A DNA stretch of 28,854 nt from an uncultured Candidatus Melainabacteria bacterium (GTDB lineage: Bacteria; Cyanobacteriota; Vampirovibrionia; Gastranaerophilales; Gastranaerophilaceae), in assembly GCA_934747335.1 (NCBI GenBank), contig CAKVGS010000027.1, positions 1-28,854 of the forward strand, written 5' to 3'. The translations under genes were made by a program, and so were the position numbers. The notes beneath the pieces were generated by a model. That model did no database searches. It saw only the letters and a list, made by a program, of their open reading frames with translations, and was not told the origin of the DNA. Shown piece after piece: positions 15,280 through 24,030 of the stretch (position 1 is the first letter of the stretch; every line of letters starts with the position of its first letter).

Positions 15280-16188
15280 TTAAACTTGCAAGTGTTTTTT
15301 TATTGATAACAAGCTTCCACTTGCACCAAAAGCTGTACCAATTATTAGTAGTGTAATAATAACTATATTTTGTGCATAAACAGGGTTTGGTATCAAGAAA
15401 AACTTATGCACATTCATCAACAAGCCTTGTATCCAATTCAACGGAATTACTGCAATAACTGATGAAACGAAGCCGTAAAAAGCCCCCTGCATAACAAGCG
15501 GAGTCTTGATATACCAGTTACTTACACCCATCAAACGCATGATTTCGATTTCGTCTTTTCTTGATTGAATTACAAGTTGAATAGTATTATTAATAATAGT
15601 TATTGTTAAGGCGGCCGAAATTATGATTACAAATATCATAGAAGTGTTTACAACATTTGTAAGCATCTGCATTTTCTTCGCCAATTCTTTTGCATAACCC
15701 AAATCTTCTACGCCTGCAATCGGCTTAATATTCGCAAATACTGTTCCTATATTATCAGGCTTATCAACTTTTACTCTTAATGTGTTAGGAAGCGGATTTG
15801 CAATATCATGCAAACCTAATTCCTGTTTCATACTTTCCCAAGATTCTTCTTTTGTTTTTAATGTAACAGACTTAACGTGTTCAATTTGTCTAACTCTATC
15901 TTTAACAATTGAAGGCGAAGCATCATTTTTCAAATATACAGATATCTCAAGAACATTTCCCAACTCATTCGCAAAAGTTGAAAGCGACAAAGTAAATCTA
16001 AACAAAACGCCAAAAATTGTTAAAATAGCAGCCATTGTAGTAATAATTACAAGGTTTATAATCCCTGTACGCTTAATATCATTAACAGCTTCCATTACAA
16101 TGCGATAAGCTATTCTTAATTCACACAGCCAATCTTTCGGTATATGTTTTTTTACCTGTTTTTTTAACTCTTGTCTGCTATTGTCCAT
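15280..16188 (-). CDS. ftsX: Cell division ABC transporter permease FtsX
   Basis: 302 aa with the FtsX layout: cytoplasmic N-tail, transmembrane segment about 42-65, extracytoplasmic domain about 70-180 (LEISVYLKNDAS, IEHVKSVTLKTKEESWE), then three transmembrane segments (about 185-210, 235-255, 275-295). The RKDEIEIMRLMGVSNWYIKTPL loop of FtsX is present. With FtsE it transmits ATP-driven signals to peptidoglycan hydrolases at the division site. It overlaps ftsE by 11 nt. The usual extracellular hydrolase or EnvC-like partner is not next to it. Confidence 0.95.
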   Translation of the reverse strand: MDNSRQELKKQVKKHIPKDWLCELRIAYRIVMEAVNDIKRTGIINLVIITTMAAILTIFGVLFRFTLSLSTFANELGNVLEISVYLKNDASPSIVKDRVRQIEHVKSVTLKTKEESWESMKQELGLHDIANPLPNTLRVKVDKPDNIGTVFANIKPIAGVEDLGYAKELAKKMQMLTNVVNTSMIFVIIISAALTITIINNTIQLVIQSRKDEIEIMRLMGVSNWYIKTPLVMQGAFYGFVSSVIAVIPLNWIQGLLMNVHKFFLIPNPVYAQNIVIITLLIIGTAFGASGSLLSIKKHLQV

Positions 16189-16855
16189 AAGTACCTGCCT
16201 GAATATCTCTTATTATTTCGCCTTTTTCAAGAGTTAAAACTCTTTTTCTAAATCTGTCAACAAGCGTATAGTCGTGAGTTGACACAATAACCGTAATACC
16301 TCTTTGGTTAATTTGTTCCAAAATCTGCATAATTTCCAAAGAGTTTTTAGGGTCCAAGTTTCCCGTAGGTTCATCTGCAATCAGAAGAGGAGGCCCGTTT
16401 ACAAGTGCTCTTGCGATACTTACACGTTGTTGCTCACCGCCTGAAAGTTCTGAAGGTTTAGCTTTAGCTTTATCCAACAAGCCTACAACCTTCAACGCAC
16501 CCGTAACACGAGTTCTGATATCAGAAGAACTTATGCCCAAGGTTCTGATTACATAAGCGATATTGTCATATACGCTTTGATTTTGAAGCAATTTGTAATC
16601 TTGGAATACAATTCCCATACATCGTCTTAAATTAGGCACTTTTTCAGGTGGCAAATTTGCAATATTAATCCCACCGATTAAAACAGTACCTGTTGTGGGT
16701 GTTTCTTCCTTATAAAGCATTTTTATAAGTGTAGATTTACCCGCACCTGATGCGCCCGTTATAAACACAAATTCTCCTGACAAAATATCAAGGTTTATGT
16801 TTTTAAGTGCGTAATTATTTTTATATTTTTTAGTAACCGATCTTAATTGTATCAT
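16178..16855 (-). CDS. ftsE: Cell division ATP-binding protein FtsE
   Basis: 225 aa. Walker A GASGAGKST, Q loop FQDYKLL, signature LSGGEQQR, Walker B LLIADEP and H-loop VSTHDY are all present. It is the ATPase partner of FtsX in the divisome. The ATG overlaps the stop of the transketolase subunit gene by 4 nt and its end overlaps ftsX by 11 nt, so translation of all three is coupled. Confidence 0.96.
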   Translation of the reverse strand: MIQLRSVTKKYKNNYALKNINLDILSGEFVFITGASGAGKSTLIKMLYKEETPTTGTVLIGGINIANLPPEKVPNLRRCMGIVFQDYKLLQNQSVYDNIAYVIRTLGISSSDIRTRVTGALKVVGLLDKAKAKPSELSGGEQQRVSIARALVNGPPLLIADEPTGNLDPKNSLEIMQILEQINQRGITVIVSTHDYTLVDRFRKRVLTLEKGEIIRDIQAGTYGQ

Positions 16856-17799
16856 TTTTTCAACTCAATAATTTTATTAGCTATACTTTCTGCATCTAAT
16901 CCATAGTGTTTCAATAATTCGTTTGGAGTTCCGCTTTGTCCGAATGTATCATTGATACCGATTCTTAAAACTTTGTGCGGAGCGTTTTCTGAAAGAGTTT
17001 CGCATACTGCTGAGCCCAAACCGCCAATTATGGAATGGTTTTCAACCGTAACTGCCAAACCTGTTTTATTAACACTATTTATTATAGTTCCACAATCTAA
17101 AGGTTTGATAACGGGTATATTGATAATTTCTGCATCAATTCCTTTAGCTTTTAAAATTTCATTTGCTTTCATAACTTCTGCAAGCAAATCGCCAGTTACA
17201 AATACACTTACATCTTTGCCTTCTTTTAAAGTTACTGCTTTATTAATGTCCAAAGTATAATTTTCATCATAAATTTCAGGAACATTCATTCTGGAAAGTC
17301 TTATGTAAACAGGACCGTTATGTTCCGCTGCATATTTAACAGCCTGACGAGTTTGGTTATAATCACCCGGAACAATAACCGTCATATTAGGAAGTCCTCT
17401 CATAAGAGAAATATCTTCTAAAGCTTGGTGGCTTGCGCCGTCTTCCCCGACAGTAATACCGCCGTGCGCACCAATTACTTTAACGTTGCCTTTTTGATAG
17501 CAAATTGAATTTCTGATTTGGTCATAAGCACGACCGGTTGCAAATACAGCAAAAGTCGCTGCAAACGGGATTTTAGCTTCCAATGACAAACCTAAAGCCG
17601 TTGTCATTAAATCTTGTTCTGCAATACCTACATCGAAAAATCTTTCAGGAAACTTTTTTGCAAAAATTGAAGTTTGCGTAGAACCTGATAAATCAGCATC
17701 TAATGCAACGATATCTTGATTTTGTTCACCCAAGAATGCAAGTTCTTCGCCAAACGCACCCCTTATGGATTTTTTAACCTCATAATTTATTGTTCTCAT
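16852..17799 (-). CDS. Transketolase C-terminal subunit
   Basis: 315 aa with the pyrimidine-binding and C-terminal domains of transketolase/DXS-like enzymes: DADLSGSTQT, FFDVGIAEQDLMTTALGLS, GAHGGITVGEDGASHQALEDISLMR, and a C-terminal domain with ENHSIIGGLGSAV. The thiamine-diphosphate phosphate-binding N-terminal half (GDG motif) is absent, as in split transketolases. In most split cases the N-terminal gene lies directly upstream; here a HEAT-like gene and a terminator are found instead, so the partner must be encoded elsewhere. Strong GAGGGGG ribosome binding site. It heads the ftsEX operon behind a TG-A-TATAAT promoter. Confidence 0.88.
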   Translation of the reverse strand: MRTINYEVKKSIRGAFGEELAFLGEQNQDIVALDADLSGSTQTSIFAKKFPERFFDVGIAEQDLMTTALGLSLEAKIPFAATFAVFATGRAYDQIRNSICYQKGNVKVIGAHGGITVGEDGASHQALEDISLMRGLPNMTVIVPGDYNQTRQAVKYAAEHNGPVYIRLSRMNVPEIYDENYTLDINKAVTLKEGKDVSVFVTGDLLAEVMKANEILKAKGIDAEIINIPVIKPLDCGTIINSVNKTGLAVTVENHSIIGGLGSAVCETLSENAPHKVLRIGINDTFGQSGTPNELLKHYGLDAESIANKIIELKK

Positions 17800-17820
17800 A
17801 TTCCCCCTCTATTTAAAATG

Positions 17821-17829
17821 ATTATATCA
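17821..17829 (-). promoter_or_regulatory. Promoter of the transketolase-ftsEX operon
   Basis: Minus strand: perfect extended -10, TG-A-TATAAT (17829-17821). Predicted start near 17814 leaves a leader of about 15 nt that is mostly the GAGGGGG ribosome binding site. No strong -35 was seen, as often with extended -10 promoters. Confidence 0.55.
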
Positions 17830-17873
17830 TAAATGACAAAAAAATAAAAATTATAATATTTTAATCAGTACAA

Positions 17874-17908
17874 ATTTTGAGCCAATGTTTTCACCATTGG
17901 CTCAAAAT
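17874..17908 (-). terminator. Terminator hairpin after the HEAT-like gene
   Basis: Perfect 14-bp stem ATTTTGAGCCAATG (17874-17887) with CATTGGCTCAAAAT (17895-17908), 7-nt loop. It lies 26 bp after the minus-strand stop at 17935. The U-tract is only the AT-rich base of the stem, so efficiency is uncertain. Confidence 0.65.
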
Positions 17909-17934
17909 AATTATCATATAACTACACAAAATTT

Positions 17935-19110
17935 TTATAATACTTCAATAATTTGTTTAATATCTTCACAAGTAACGTTATTGAGCGCTAAATGTTTGTG
18001 TTCGTCTTTTAATGCTTGTTTTTCCTTCAACAGAGTTAAAACCTTCAAAAGCAAAGTCTGATTTTGACTATCCAAAAGGGTTTCAAGCTCTTCAATGTCA
18101 TCAACAAAATCAACTGCAAAAAATACGAAATCGCTTTCATCGTACAATTCTTCATAAAGTAAACTGTTCAATTTTTGTTCATTTATTTTGCTCAAAAGTT
18201 TGCCAATTGCTTGAACTTCGTCTTTCGTATTTTTATCACAATCAAACAAATATTCTTCATTAGAAAGCAATTCCGCAAACTTGTCTTTAGCAAGTCTTAG
18301 CAATATTGCAGAAGTGCTTGTTAAATTTTCATGATACAAGTTTTCAAAAATATTATATAAATTATAATCCAAAACTGCTGATGGTGGAATGATTTCAGGA
18401 ATGGCATTTACAATATGACTCAAAACCAAAACACCGTCATCAAGATTATCTTTCAACAGTTCTTCCAATGATATCAAATATGGAATTTCTGACGCTATAT
18501 TTTCAGAAAGCGTTGACTTTTTCATAACGTCTAAAATAGGTTTCAATGCGTCTTTTGCCTGATAAGAAACCAAAAACTTGATTGCATTATATTTTTCGAA
18601 TTCATCATCAGAATTCAATTGGTTTAACGCTTCAGATTTAGAAACTTCATCATTCATTTTGGCTAAAACTTCAATGGAATTAATACTTAACGGCTCAAAT
18701 GAAGATTTTGCGGAAGTTCTTAAAAGCGGTAACAATTCTTCTAAATACTCATTTGGAACAAGTGAAAAGAATTTTGTTGCATAAGCTTTTTTATTATCAT
18801 CGCCGTTTATGTAAATTTCTTTAATAACTGGCAAAAGCTCAATACCGCCAAACTTGTACAAAACTTCTGCAAATACCGTATCATAAGATGATGAATAGTA
18901 TTCAAAAAAGTTTAACAAATTCAAATAGTTGTCTTTTGTACAAGCCAACTGAATACGTTTTGCTACGTTATTTTTTACAAAATCAAACAAGAAATCGTCT
19001 TGTTTTACTAATTTTGCAAAAAGTGCTACATCAGAATTGTCAACAAGTGATTTTGCGACAGCCTCATACTCAGCAGGATTTTTTCCTGTGAGTTTCTTAA
19101 TTAAATCCAT
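17935..19110 (-). CDS. HEAT-like helical repeat protein
   Basis: 391 aa, cytosolic, Leu/Asp/Glu-rich, built of repeated helix pairs (for example GGIELLPVIKEIYINGDDNKKAY, LEELLPLLRTSAKSS, KDALKPILDVMKKSTLSE). The pattern suggests a HEAT/ARM-type scaffold for protein contacts; no enzymatic motif is seen. It follows the DprA-like gene by 6 nt, so they share a transcript, and it ends at a hairpin. Confidence 0.7.
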   Translation of the reverse strand: MDLIKKLTGKNPAEYEAVAKSLVDNSDVALFAKLVKQDDFLFDFVKNNVAKRIQLACTKDNYLNLLNFFEYYSSSYDTVFAEVLYKFGGIELLPVIKEIYINGDDNKKAYATKFFSLVPNEYLEELLPLLRTSAKSSFEPLSINSIEVLAKMNDEVSKSEALNQLNSDDEFEKYNAIKFLVSYQAKDALKPILDVMKKSTLSENIASEIPYLISLEELLKDNLDDGVLVLSHIVNAIPEIIPPSAVLDYNLYNIFENLYHENLTSTSAILLRLAKDKFAELLSNEEYLFDCDKNTKDEVQAIGKLLSKINEQKLNSLLYEELYDESDFVFFAVDFVDDIEELETLLDSQNQTLLLKVLTLLKEKQALKDEHKHLALNNVTCEDIKQIIEVL

Positions 19111-19116
19111 AATTCA

Positions 19117-19692
19117 CTAATCCAAATAGAATACTGTAACTACTTTATGATTTTCTTCAGCATAATCAACTGCTTTATGAAGAGTTTTACTTGTATGTGA
19201 CAAGAAACAGATTAATTGGTTACAATCGTCAATAATTTCTCTGTTGCAAACTCTTGAAGCGTCAGCCAAAGTCATCATTGCTCTATCTGAATGCTCAACT
19301 ATATTTGGAACACCTATTAATTGGTCTTGAACGTCAGAAGGTTGTTGACCAATAGTTTGAGGTAAAATAACTTTCAATTTATCAGGATTAGACTTCATTG
19401 CACCTCTAATCGCAGCTGCGTTTGTACCGCATGAACCACCAGATGTAATAATAGTGTTGCCTTGACGAACTAAAGCTGTTGCCAAAGTTTCAATCATTTG
19501 TTGGTGAGTAATAGCAAGGTTTCTTGAACCGATAATTGCAATTCTCTTGGCGGGTTGCTTTATAGTAGCCAATTCCATCGCAAGCTCATCAACTGTATCA
19601 GGAGCATGCTCTGCTGTGTCTAAATCATCCATAGGAACCATAATAGAAGGCTGTTTTTGTTCGTCGTCAATTGAATTAAAAATTTCGCTCAT
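19117..19692 (-). CDS. DprA/SLOG-superfamily Rossmann protein
   Basis: 191 aa. After an acidic N-terminal tail of about 50 residues comes a Rossmann-like SLOG domain: IAIIGSRNLAITHQQMIETLA, QGNTIITSGGSCGTNAAAIRGAM, then a later LICFLSHTSKTLHKAVDYA. This resembles the core of DprA/Smf, but the N-terminal SAM-like and C-terminal winged-helix parts of DprA are absent and no PGGxGT motif of LOG phosphohydrolases is seen. Nucleotide or nucleic acid binding is plausible; the role is unknown. Start has AAAGGTGG upstream. It is divergent from pcrA across 87 bp. Confidence 0.75.
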   Translation of the reverse strand: MSEIFNSIDDEQKQPSIMVPMDDLDTAEHAPDTVDELAMELATIKQPAKRIAIIGSRNLAITHQQMIETLATALVRQGNTIITSGGSCGTNAAAIRGAMKSNPDKLKVILPQTIGQQPSDVQDQLIGVPNIVEHSDRAMMTLADASRVCNREIIDDCNQLICFLSHTSKTLHKAVDYAEENHKVVTVFYLD

Positions 19693-19734
19693 TGTACCAC
19701 CTTTTTAAATTGAAAAATAATTATTTTTTATGTA

Positions 19735-19743
19735 TGCTTATAA
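19735..19743 (+). promoter_or_regulatory. Extended -10 of pcrA
   Basis: TG-C-TTATAA at 19735-19743, predicting a start near 19750 and a 30-nt leader with AGGGGA before ATG 19780. No clear -35. Confidence 0.4.
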
Positions 19744-19779
19744 ATAATATCACAAAACAGGCAATTTGGGAATAGGGGA

Positions 19780-22365
19780 ATGGAAAATATTTTAGAAGGG
19801 CTTAATAAAGAGCAGTTAGAAGCAGCAAAAACAACACAAGGAGCTTTGCTTATTTTAGCAGGAGCCGGTAGTGGTAAAACAAAAGTTTTAACTTCAAGAA
19901 TCGCATATATGATTCAAAACGGTGCAATTGCAGGCAAAATTCTTGCTGTAACATTTACAAACAAAGCTGCAAAAGAAATGAAAGAACGTCTTTCTAAAAT
20001 GTTGGGTGAAAATATCGTAAAATACATGTGGGTTGGTACATTCCACAGTATTTGCGGGCGTATTTTAAGACAAGATATTGAAAACTATTCGTTTCAGTCA
20101 GGTAAAAAGCTTGATAAAAATTTTACGATTTATGATGAAACCGACTCTGTTGCTGTAATTAAACAAGCAATTAAGAAATTAAACTTAGATGATAAAATTT
20201 ATCAGCCAAAACTAATTAAGGCAGTTATCTCAAACGCTAAGAACAAAATGCAAGATGCGTATACATTTGCAACTTTTGCTCGCGATTTTAAATCACAAAA
20301 AATTGCCCAAGTTTTCGAATTCTATGAAAATGCGCTAAATAACAATAATGCAATCGACTTTGACGATATGTTAATGCTTTGCGTAAAACTTCTTGAGCAA
20401 AATCCTGAAGTCAGAAAAAAATATTATGATAAGTTCCATCATATCATGGTTGATGAATATCAAGATACAAACCAAGCGCAATATCAACTTGTAAAAGCAC
20501 TTTATACAAACTTACAAGCAGATATTCCTGAGTCTCGTTCGCTTTGCGTTGTAGGTGATGTTGACCAATCAATTTACAGCTGGCGTGGTGCCGATTTCAG
20601 AATTATTATGAATTTCCAAAACGATTTTCCTAAAGCAAAATTGGTAAAATTGGAACAAAATTACCGTTCTACTGCAAATATTTTGAATGCAGCAAATGCC
20701 ATTATTGAAAACAATGAAGAACGTGTAGATAAAGTTCTTTATTCGCAAAAAGGCGACGGTGAAAAGATTTCACTTTATGAAGCGCAAGATGAAGCGGATG
20801 AAGCAAATTACATCGTTAAATCAATTCGAGATACATCAGATAATTATAATCAATTTTCGATTTTATACAGAACAAACGCTCAATCACGTGCATTAGAAGA
20901 AGCTTTAATCGCTGCCGGTATTCCATATAGAATATACGGCGGTCTTAAGTTCTATGACCGCAAGGAAATTAAAGATGCGATTGCTTATTTAAAATTAATC
21001 TACAACCCTGATGATTCACAGTCTTTAAGACGAATTATCAATGTGCCGAAACGTGCAATAGGCGAAACAACACTTAAACATTTACAAGAATATGCGGATG
21101 AAAAAGATATCAGCTTGTATTCAGCTATTATGGATGTTGATAATATCTCTACAATCAAATCCGGAACAGCTACTAAATTAAAAGATTTTGCAACACTTGT
21201 AGAAAAACTTAAAGAAGCACAATCAAGATACAGCTTGCCGGAATTTTTAAGTTTGATTTTAGAAAAGAGTGGTTATTTAAGAGAGCTTCAAGCAACGGGC
21301 GCGGATGAAGATCAAACAAGAATTGAAAACTTGCAAGAATTGGTAAACGTAGCAAACGAATTTGAACCGGAAGAAGTTGGAAATGAATTGGGCGAATTTC
21401 TTTCTCAAGTATCTTTGGTTTCCGATATTGATGGAATGGAAGAAATTGCAAACAATGTTACGCTTATGACTCTTCACGCATCAAAAGGTTTGGAATTCCC
21501 TATTGTATTCTTAGCAGGTTGTGATGAAGGTATTTTCCCTTCTGCAAGATGTTCGAACAGTTTATCAGAATTAGAAGAAGAACGTCGCTTGATGTACGTA
21601 GGTGTTACAAGAGCAGAAAATAAATTATACCTAACCACAGCTAAACGTCGTCAAATGTGGGGTGAATACAAATACTACACACCAAGCAGATTTTTAGAAG
21701 AAATTCCATCTACTTTATTAGATAGAGAAGAATCCGCATTCTCAGAATTTTCTGACCATAGAAGCACATTTAATAGCGCGGTTAAAAAAGTTCAAGGGGG
21801 CTATAATAAAGGTAAATTTAGTGATAGAAATAGTAGCGGTTCTTCTTTTGGCACTGCTAAAAAATCTTCAAGCACTTCGTTTAACTCTGATGGTTTTGTA
21901 AAACCATCAACAGGTTTTGGTGCAAACTTTGTTGCTCCATCTTCTAAAAATAATAACTCATCAGGATTTGGCAAAAACTTTGTAGCGCCTGCTGCTAAAA
22001 AGACTACAAATGTGGTACAAAGAACTCCGAGCAGAATGATTTTGAAAAAGAATCCGATAAATAAAGAAAAAGAAGAGGCTAAAATCAAGGCTTTCTTTGA
22101 AGACAACGTTATGAAGCGTAAATTGGAAGAAGAAAGACGTCAAGAAGCAATTCGTTTAGAAGAAAAACAAAAAGAAGAAGCTTTAAAAAACACAGCAACT
22201 CAGTATTTCTTTAATGTTGGAGAAAGAGTCTTCCACGAAAAGTTAGGTGTAGGCGAAATTTCAGACGTTATCCAAATCGGCGAAAGCACAATGTACACGA
22301 TTGATTTCGGCAAAATGGGTAAAAAAGCAATGGATGCTACTTATGCTAGATTGAAGAAATTGTAA
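19780..22365 (+). CDS. pcrA: UvrD/PcrA-type ATP-dependent DNA helicase
   Basis: 861 aa, longer than typical PcrA. SF1A motifs: Q motif LNKEQLEAA, Walker A AGAGSGKT (27-34), TFTNKAAKEM, Walker B MVDEYQDTNQAQ, VGDVDQSIYSWRGAD, LEQNYRST, TLHASKGLEFPIVF and VGVTRAENKLYL. A 3'-5' helicase that acts in repair and in removing RecA or RNA polymerase from DNA. The extra length is a Ser/Gly/Asn-rich disordered linker (about 650-805) with a repeated unit (GFGANFVAP and GFGKNFVAP) and a charged helix. The last 50 residues form the Tudor-like tail known from PcrA (VFHEKLGVGEI, YTIDFGKMGKK), which contacts RNA polymerase in relatives. Confidence 0.95.
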   Translation: MENILEGLNKEQLEAAKTTQGALLILAGAGSGKTKVLTSRIAYMIQNGAIAGKILAVTFTNKAAKEMKERLSKMLGENIVKYMWVGTFHSICGRILRQDIENYSFQSGKKLDKNFTIYDETDSVAVIKQAIKKLNLDDKIYQPKLIKAVISNAKNKMQDAYTFATFARDFKSQKIAQVFEFYENALNNNNAIDFDDMLMLCVKLLEQNPEVRKKYYDKFHHIMVDEYQDTNQAQYQLVKALYTNLQADIPESRSLCVVGDVDQSIYSWRGADFRIIMNFQNDFPKAKLVKLEQNYRSTANILNAANAIIENNEERVDKVLYSQKGDGEKISLYEAQDEADEANYIVKSIRDTSDNYNQFSILYRTNAQSRALEEALIAAGIPYRIYGGLKFYDRKEIKDAIAYLKLIYNPDDSQSLRRIINVPKRAIGETTLKHLQEYADEKDISLYSAIMDVDNISTIKSGTATKLKDFATLVEKLKEAQSRYSLPEFLSLILEKSGYLRELQATGADEDQTRIENLQELVNVANEFEPEEVGNELGEFLSQVSLVSDIDGMEEIANNVTLMTLHASKGLEFPIVFLAGCDEGIFPSARCSNSLSELEEERRLMYVGVTRAENKLYLTTAKRRQMWGEYKYYTPSRFLEEIPSTLLDREESAFSEFSDHRSTFNSAVKKVQGGYNKGKFSDRNSSGSSFGTAKKSSSTSFNSDGFVKPSTGFGANFVAPSSKNNNSSGFGKNFVAPAAKKTTNVVQRTPSRMILKKNPINKEKEEAKIKAFFEDNVMKRKLEEERRQEAIRLEEKQKEEALKNTATQYFFNVGERVFHEKLGVGEISDVIQIGESTMYTIDFGKMGKKAMDATYARLKKL

Positions 22366-22376
22366 TAAGAGCTTTT

Positions 22377-22395
22377 GTTGGGCTGAAAGCCCAAC
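22377..22395. repeat. Short GC-rich hairpin after pcrA
   Basis: GTTGGGCT-GAA-AGCCCAAC, a perfect 8-bp stem 12 nt after the pcrA stop. There is no T-run, so it is not a standard intrinsic terminator; it may be a REP-like unit or protect the mRNA 3' end. Confidence 0.5.
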
Positions 22396-22453
22396 CTACC
22401 ATTTCGTAAGTATTAATATAAGTAGAGTGCAGTTTTTACACTGTTAATTTGCT

Positions 22454-22636
22454 TTAAGTTCCTAATTTCGGGCCGTTATATTTTTCATAAAGTTTCATTA
22501 CATCATCAGGAATTTTGTCACCACGCACCATTTTCGCATAAGTTTCAGCGATAAATTCTCCGATGCTTGTTTGAGCATATTCGGATACTTTACCTGCGGC
22601 TTGTTGATACTCTTGAGAATTATTACATTTACCATA
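22454..22636 (-). pseudogene. C-terminal remnant of a decayed gene
   Basis: On the minus strand 60 codons are open between TAA (22639-22637) and TAA (22456-22454), with normal codon use but no usable start or ribosome binding site. The peptide includes VSEYAQTSIGEFIAETYAKM and IPDDVMKLYEKYNGP. The pattern 'YA-x-(T/S)-x-x-x-EFIAE-x-(Y/F)A ... P-x-x-V-x-x-LY' is common at the C-termini of phage Mu F-like head proteins and of some metallopeptidase and toxin domains. I infer that this is the tail of such a gene left after deletion. The remaining bases of 22366-22688 hold a hairpin and the der promoter. Confidence 0.55.
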
Positions 22637-22650
22637 TTACCGAGTTGTAA

Positions 22651-22679
22651 TTGTAATCAAAAACTTTTCGTGCTAAACT
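22651..22679 (+). promoter_or_regulatory. Promoter of der with a very short leader
   Basis: -35 TTGTAA (22651-22656), 17-nt spacer ending in TGC, -10 TAAACT (22674-22679). The expected start at about 22686 leaves only 3 nt before ATG 22689, and no Shine-Dalgarno sequence exists there. Confidence 0.55.
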
Positions 22680-22688
22680 TAACGTATT

Positions 22689-24029
22689 ATGAACAGAAAA
22701 CCGATTATCGCAATAGTAGGAAGACCAAATGTTGGTAAATCAACATTTGTAAACAGATTAGTAGGAAAAAGACAATCTATCGTTGACGACCGCCCTGGAG
22801 TTACAAGAGATAGAATTTATTTTGATGTAGAATGGCAGAATCGCCCATTTACGATTATTGATACAGGCGGGATTGTTCCGGGTGATGAAGATGAAATTAT
22901 GCTTTCTATTTATGATCAAGCAAAAATTGCTTGTGAAGAAGCTGACAAAATCATTTTTATTGTTGACGGTTTAGAGGGCGTTACACCTGTTGATTCGGAT
23001 ATCGCAAACATCTTAAGACAAAGTAACAAGCCAATCTTCCTTGCAGTTAATAAAGTTGATTCACACAATCAAATCACTATGATTAGTGATTTCTATTCGC
23101 TTGCGATAGGCGAGCCTATTGCAATTTCTGCATTGCACGGTTCAGGCGGAGTCGGTGATTTATTAGAAGAAATTACTTCTGATTTTGAATACGATGTTGA
23201 AGAAGAGGAAGATAAAACCATAAAAATTGCAATAGTAGGCCGACCTAATGCTGGTAAGTCTTCGATTGTAAATGCGCTTTTAGGTGAAAATCGTGTAATT
23301 GTTTCTGATATTTCAGGTACAACAAGAGATAGTATTGATTCTCGCTTAACTTATAACGACCAAGAATTTGTGATTATTGATACAGCAGGCATCAGGAAAA
23401 AGGCAAAAGTTGATTATGGCGTAGAAAAATTCGCGGTAGATAGAGCTATTCGCTCAATAAGAGAATGTGATGTTGCCTTGATGGTAATTGATGCAACTGA
23501 AGCTATAAACGGAATTTCAGACCAAGATAAAAAAATCGCATCTATTATTACTGATGCAGGAAAAGGTATGGTTATTGCAATCAATAAATGGGATTTGATT
23601 GAAGACAAAAAATCAAATACAATTAATAAGTTTGAAGAAAAAATTGCACATGAAATTCCATTCTTGGATTATGTACCTAAAATTTACATAAGCGCAGTTA
23701 CCCATCAAAGATTAAATCAAATCTTTACAAGAGTTGTAGAAGTACAAAAAGAACGCTCGAAACGAGTTTCAACAGGTTTGTTAAATAAGGTTATTAATGA
23801 AGCTTATGCTCTTAATCCGCCTCAAACTATCAGAAACAAGCGTTTGAAGATTATGTACTCTACTCAAGCAGCAATTGAACCGCCAACATTTATTTTGTTT
23901 GCAAATAATGAAGATTTGATGAAAGACCATTACAAACGCTATATGGAAAACAAATTAAGAGAAGCGTTCGGATTTATGGGAACACCAATCAGACTTTCAG
24001 TTAGGACACGAAGCGAAAAGAAAAAATAA
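22689..24029 (+). CDS. der: Ribosome biogenesis GTPase Der (EngA)
   Basis: 446 aa with two tandem G domains and a C-terminal KH-like domain. First: GRPNVGKST, DTGG, NKVD. Second: GRPNAGKSS, DTAGIRKKAKV, NKWD. The C-terminal part includes LNKVINEAYALNPPQ and KIMYSTQAAIEPPTFILF. Der is an essential factor in 50S subunit assembly. The start has no ribosome binding site and lies about 3 nt from the predicted transcription start. It converges with the L,D-transpeptidase gene, with 1 bp between stop codons. Confidence 0.96.
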   Translation: MNRKPIIAIVGRPNVGKSTFVNRLVGKRQSIVDDRPGVTRDRIYFDVEWQNRPFTIIDTGGIVPGDEDEIMLSIYDQAKIACEEADKIIFIVDGLEGVTPVDSDIANILRQSNKPIFLAVNKVDSHNQITMISDFYSLAIGEPIAISALHGSGGVGDLLEEITSDFEYDVEEEEDKTIKIAIVGRPNAGKSSIVNALLGENRVIVSDISGTTRDSIDSRLTYNDQEFVIIDTAGIRKKAKVDYGVEKFAVDRAIRSIRECDVALMVIDATEAINGISDQDKKIASIITDAGKGMVIAINKWDLIEDKKSNTINKFEEKIAHEIPFLDYVPKIYISAVTHQRLNQIFTRVVEVQKERSKRVSTGLLNKVINEAYALNPPQTIRNKRLKIMYSTQAAIEPPTFILFANNEDLMKDHYKRYMENKLREAFGFMGTPIRLSVRTRSEKKK

Positions 24030-24030
24030 G

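Noticed and set aside
16852..17799. Truncated transketolase pseudogene
   Set aside because: The protein starts with a strong ribosome binding site at a normal domain border, has all C-half motifs, and is coupled to ftsE; split transketolases are common.
22377..22395. Hairpin after pcrA as an intrinsic terminator
   Set aside because: No T-run follows on either strand.
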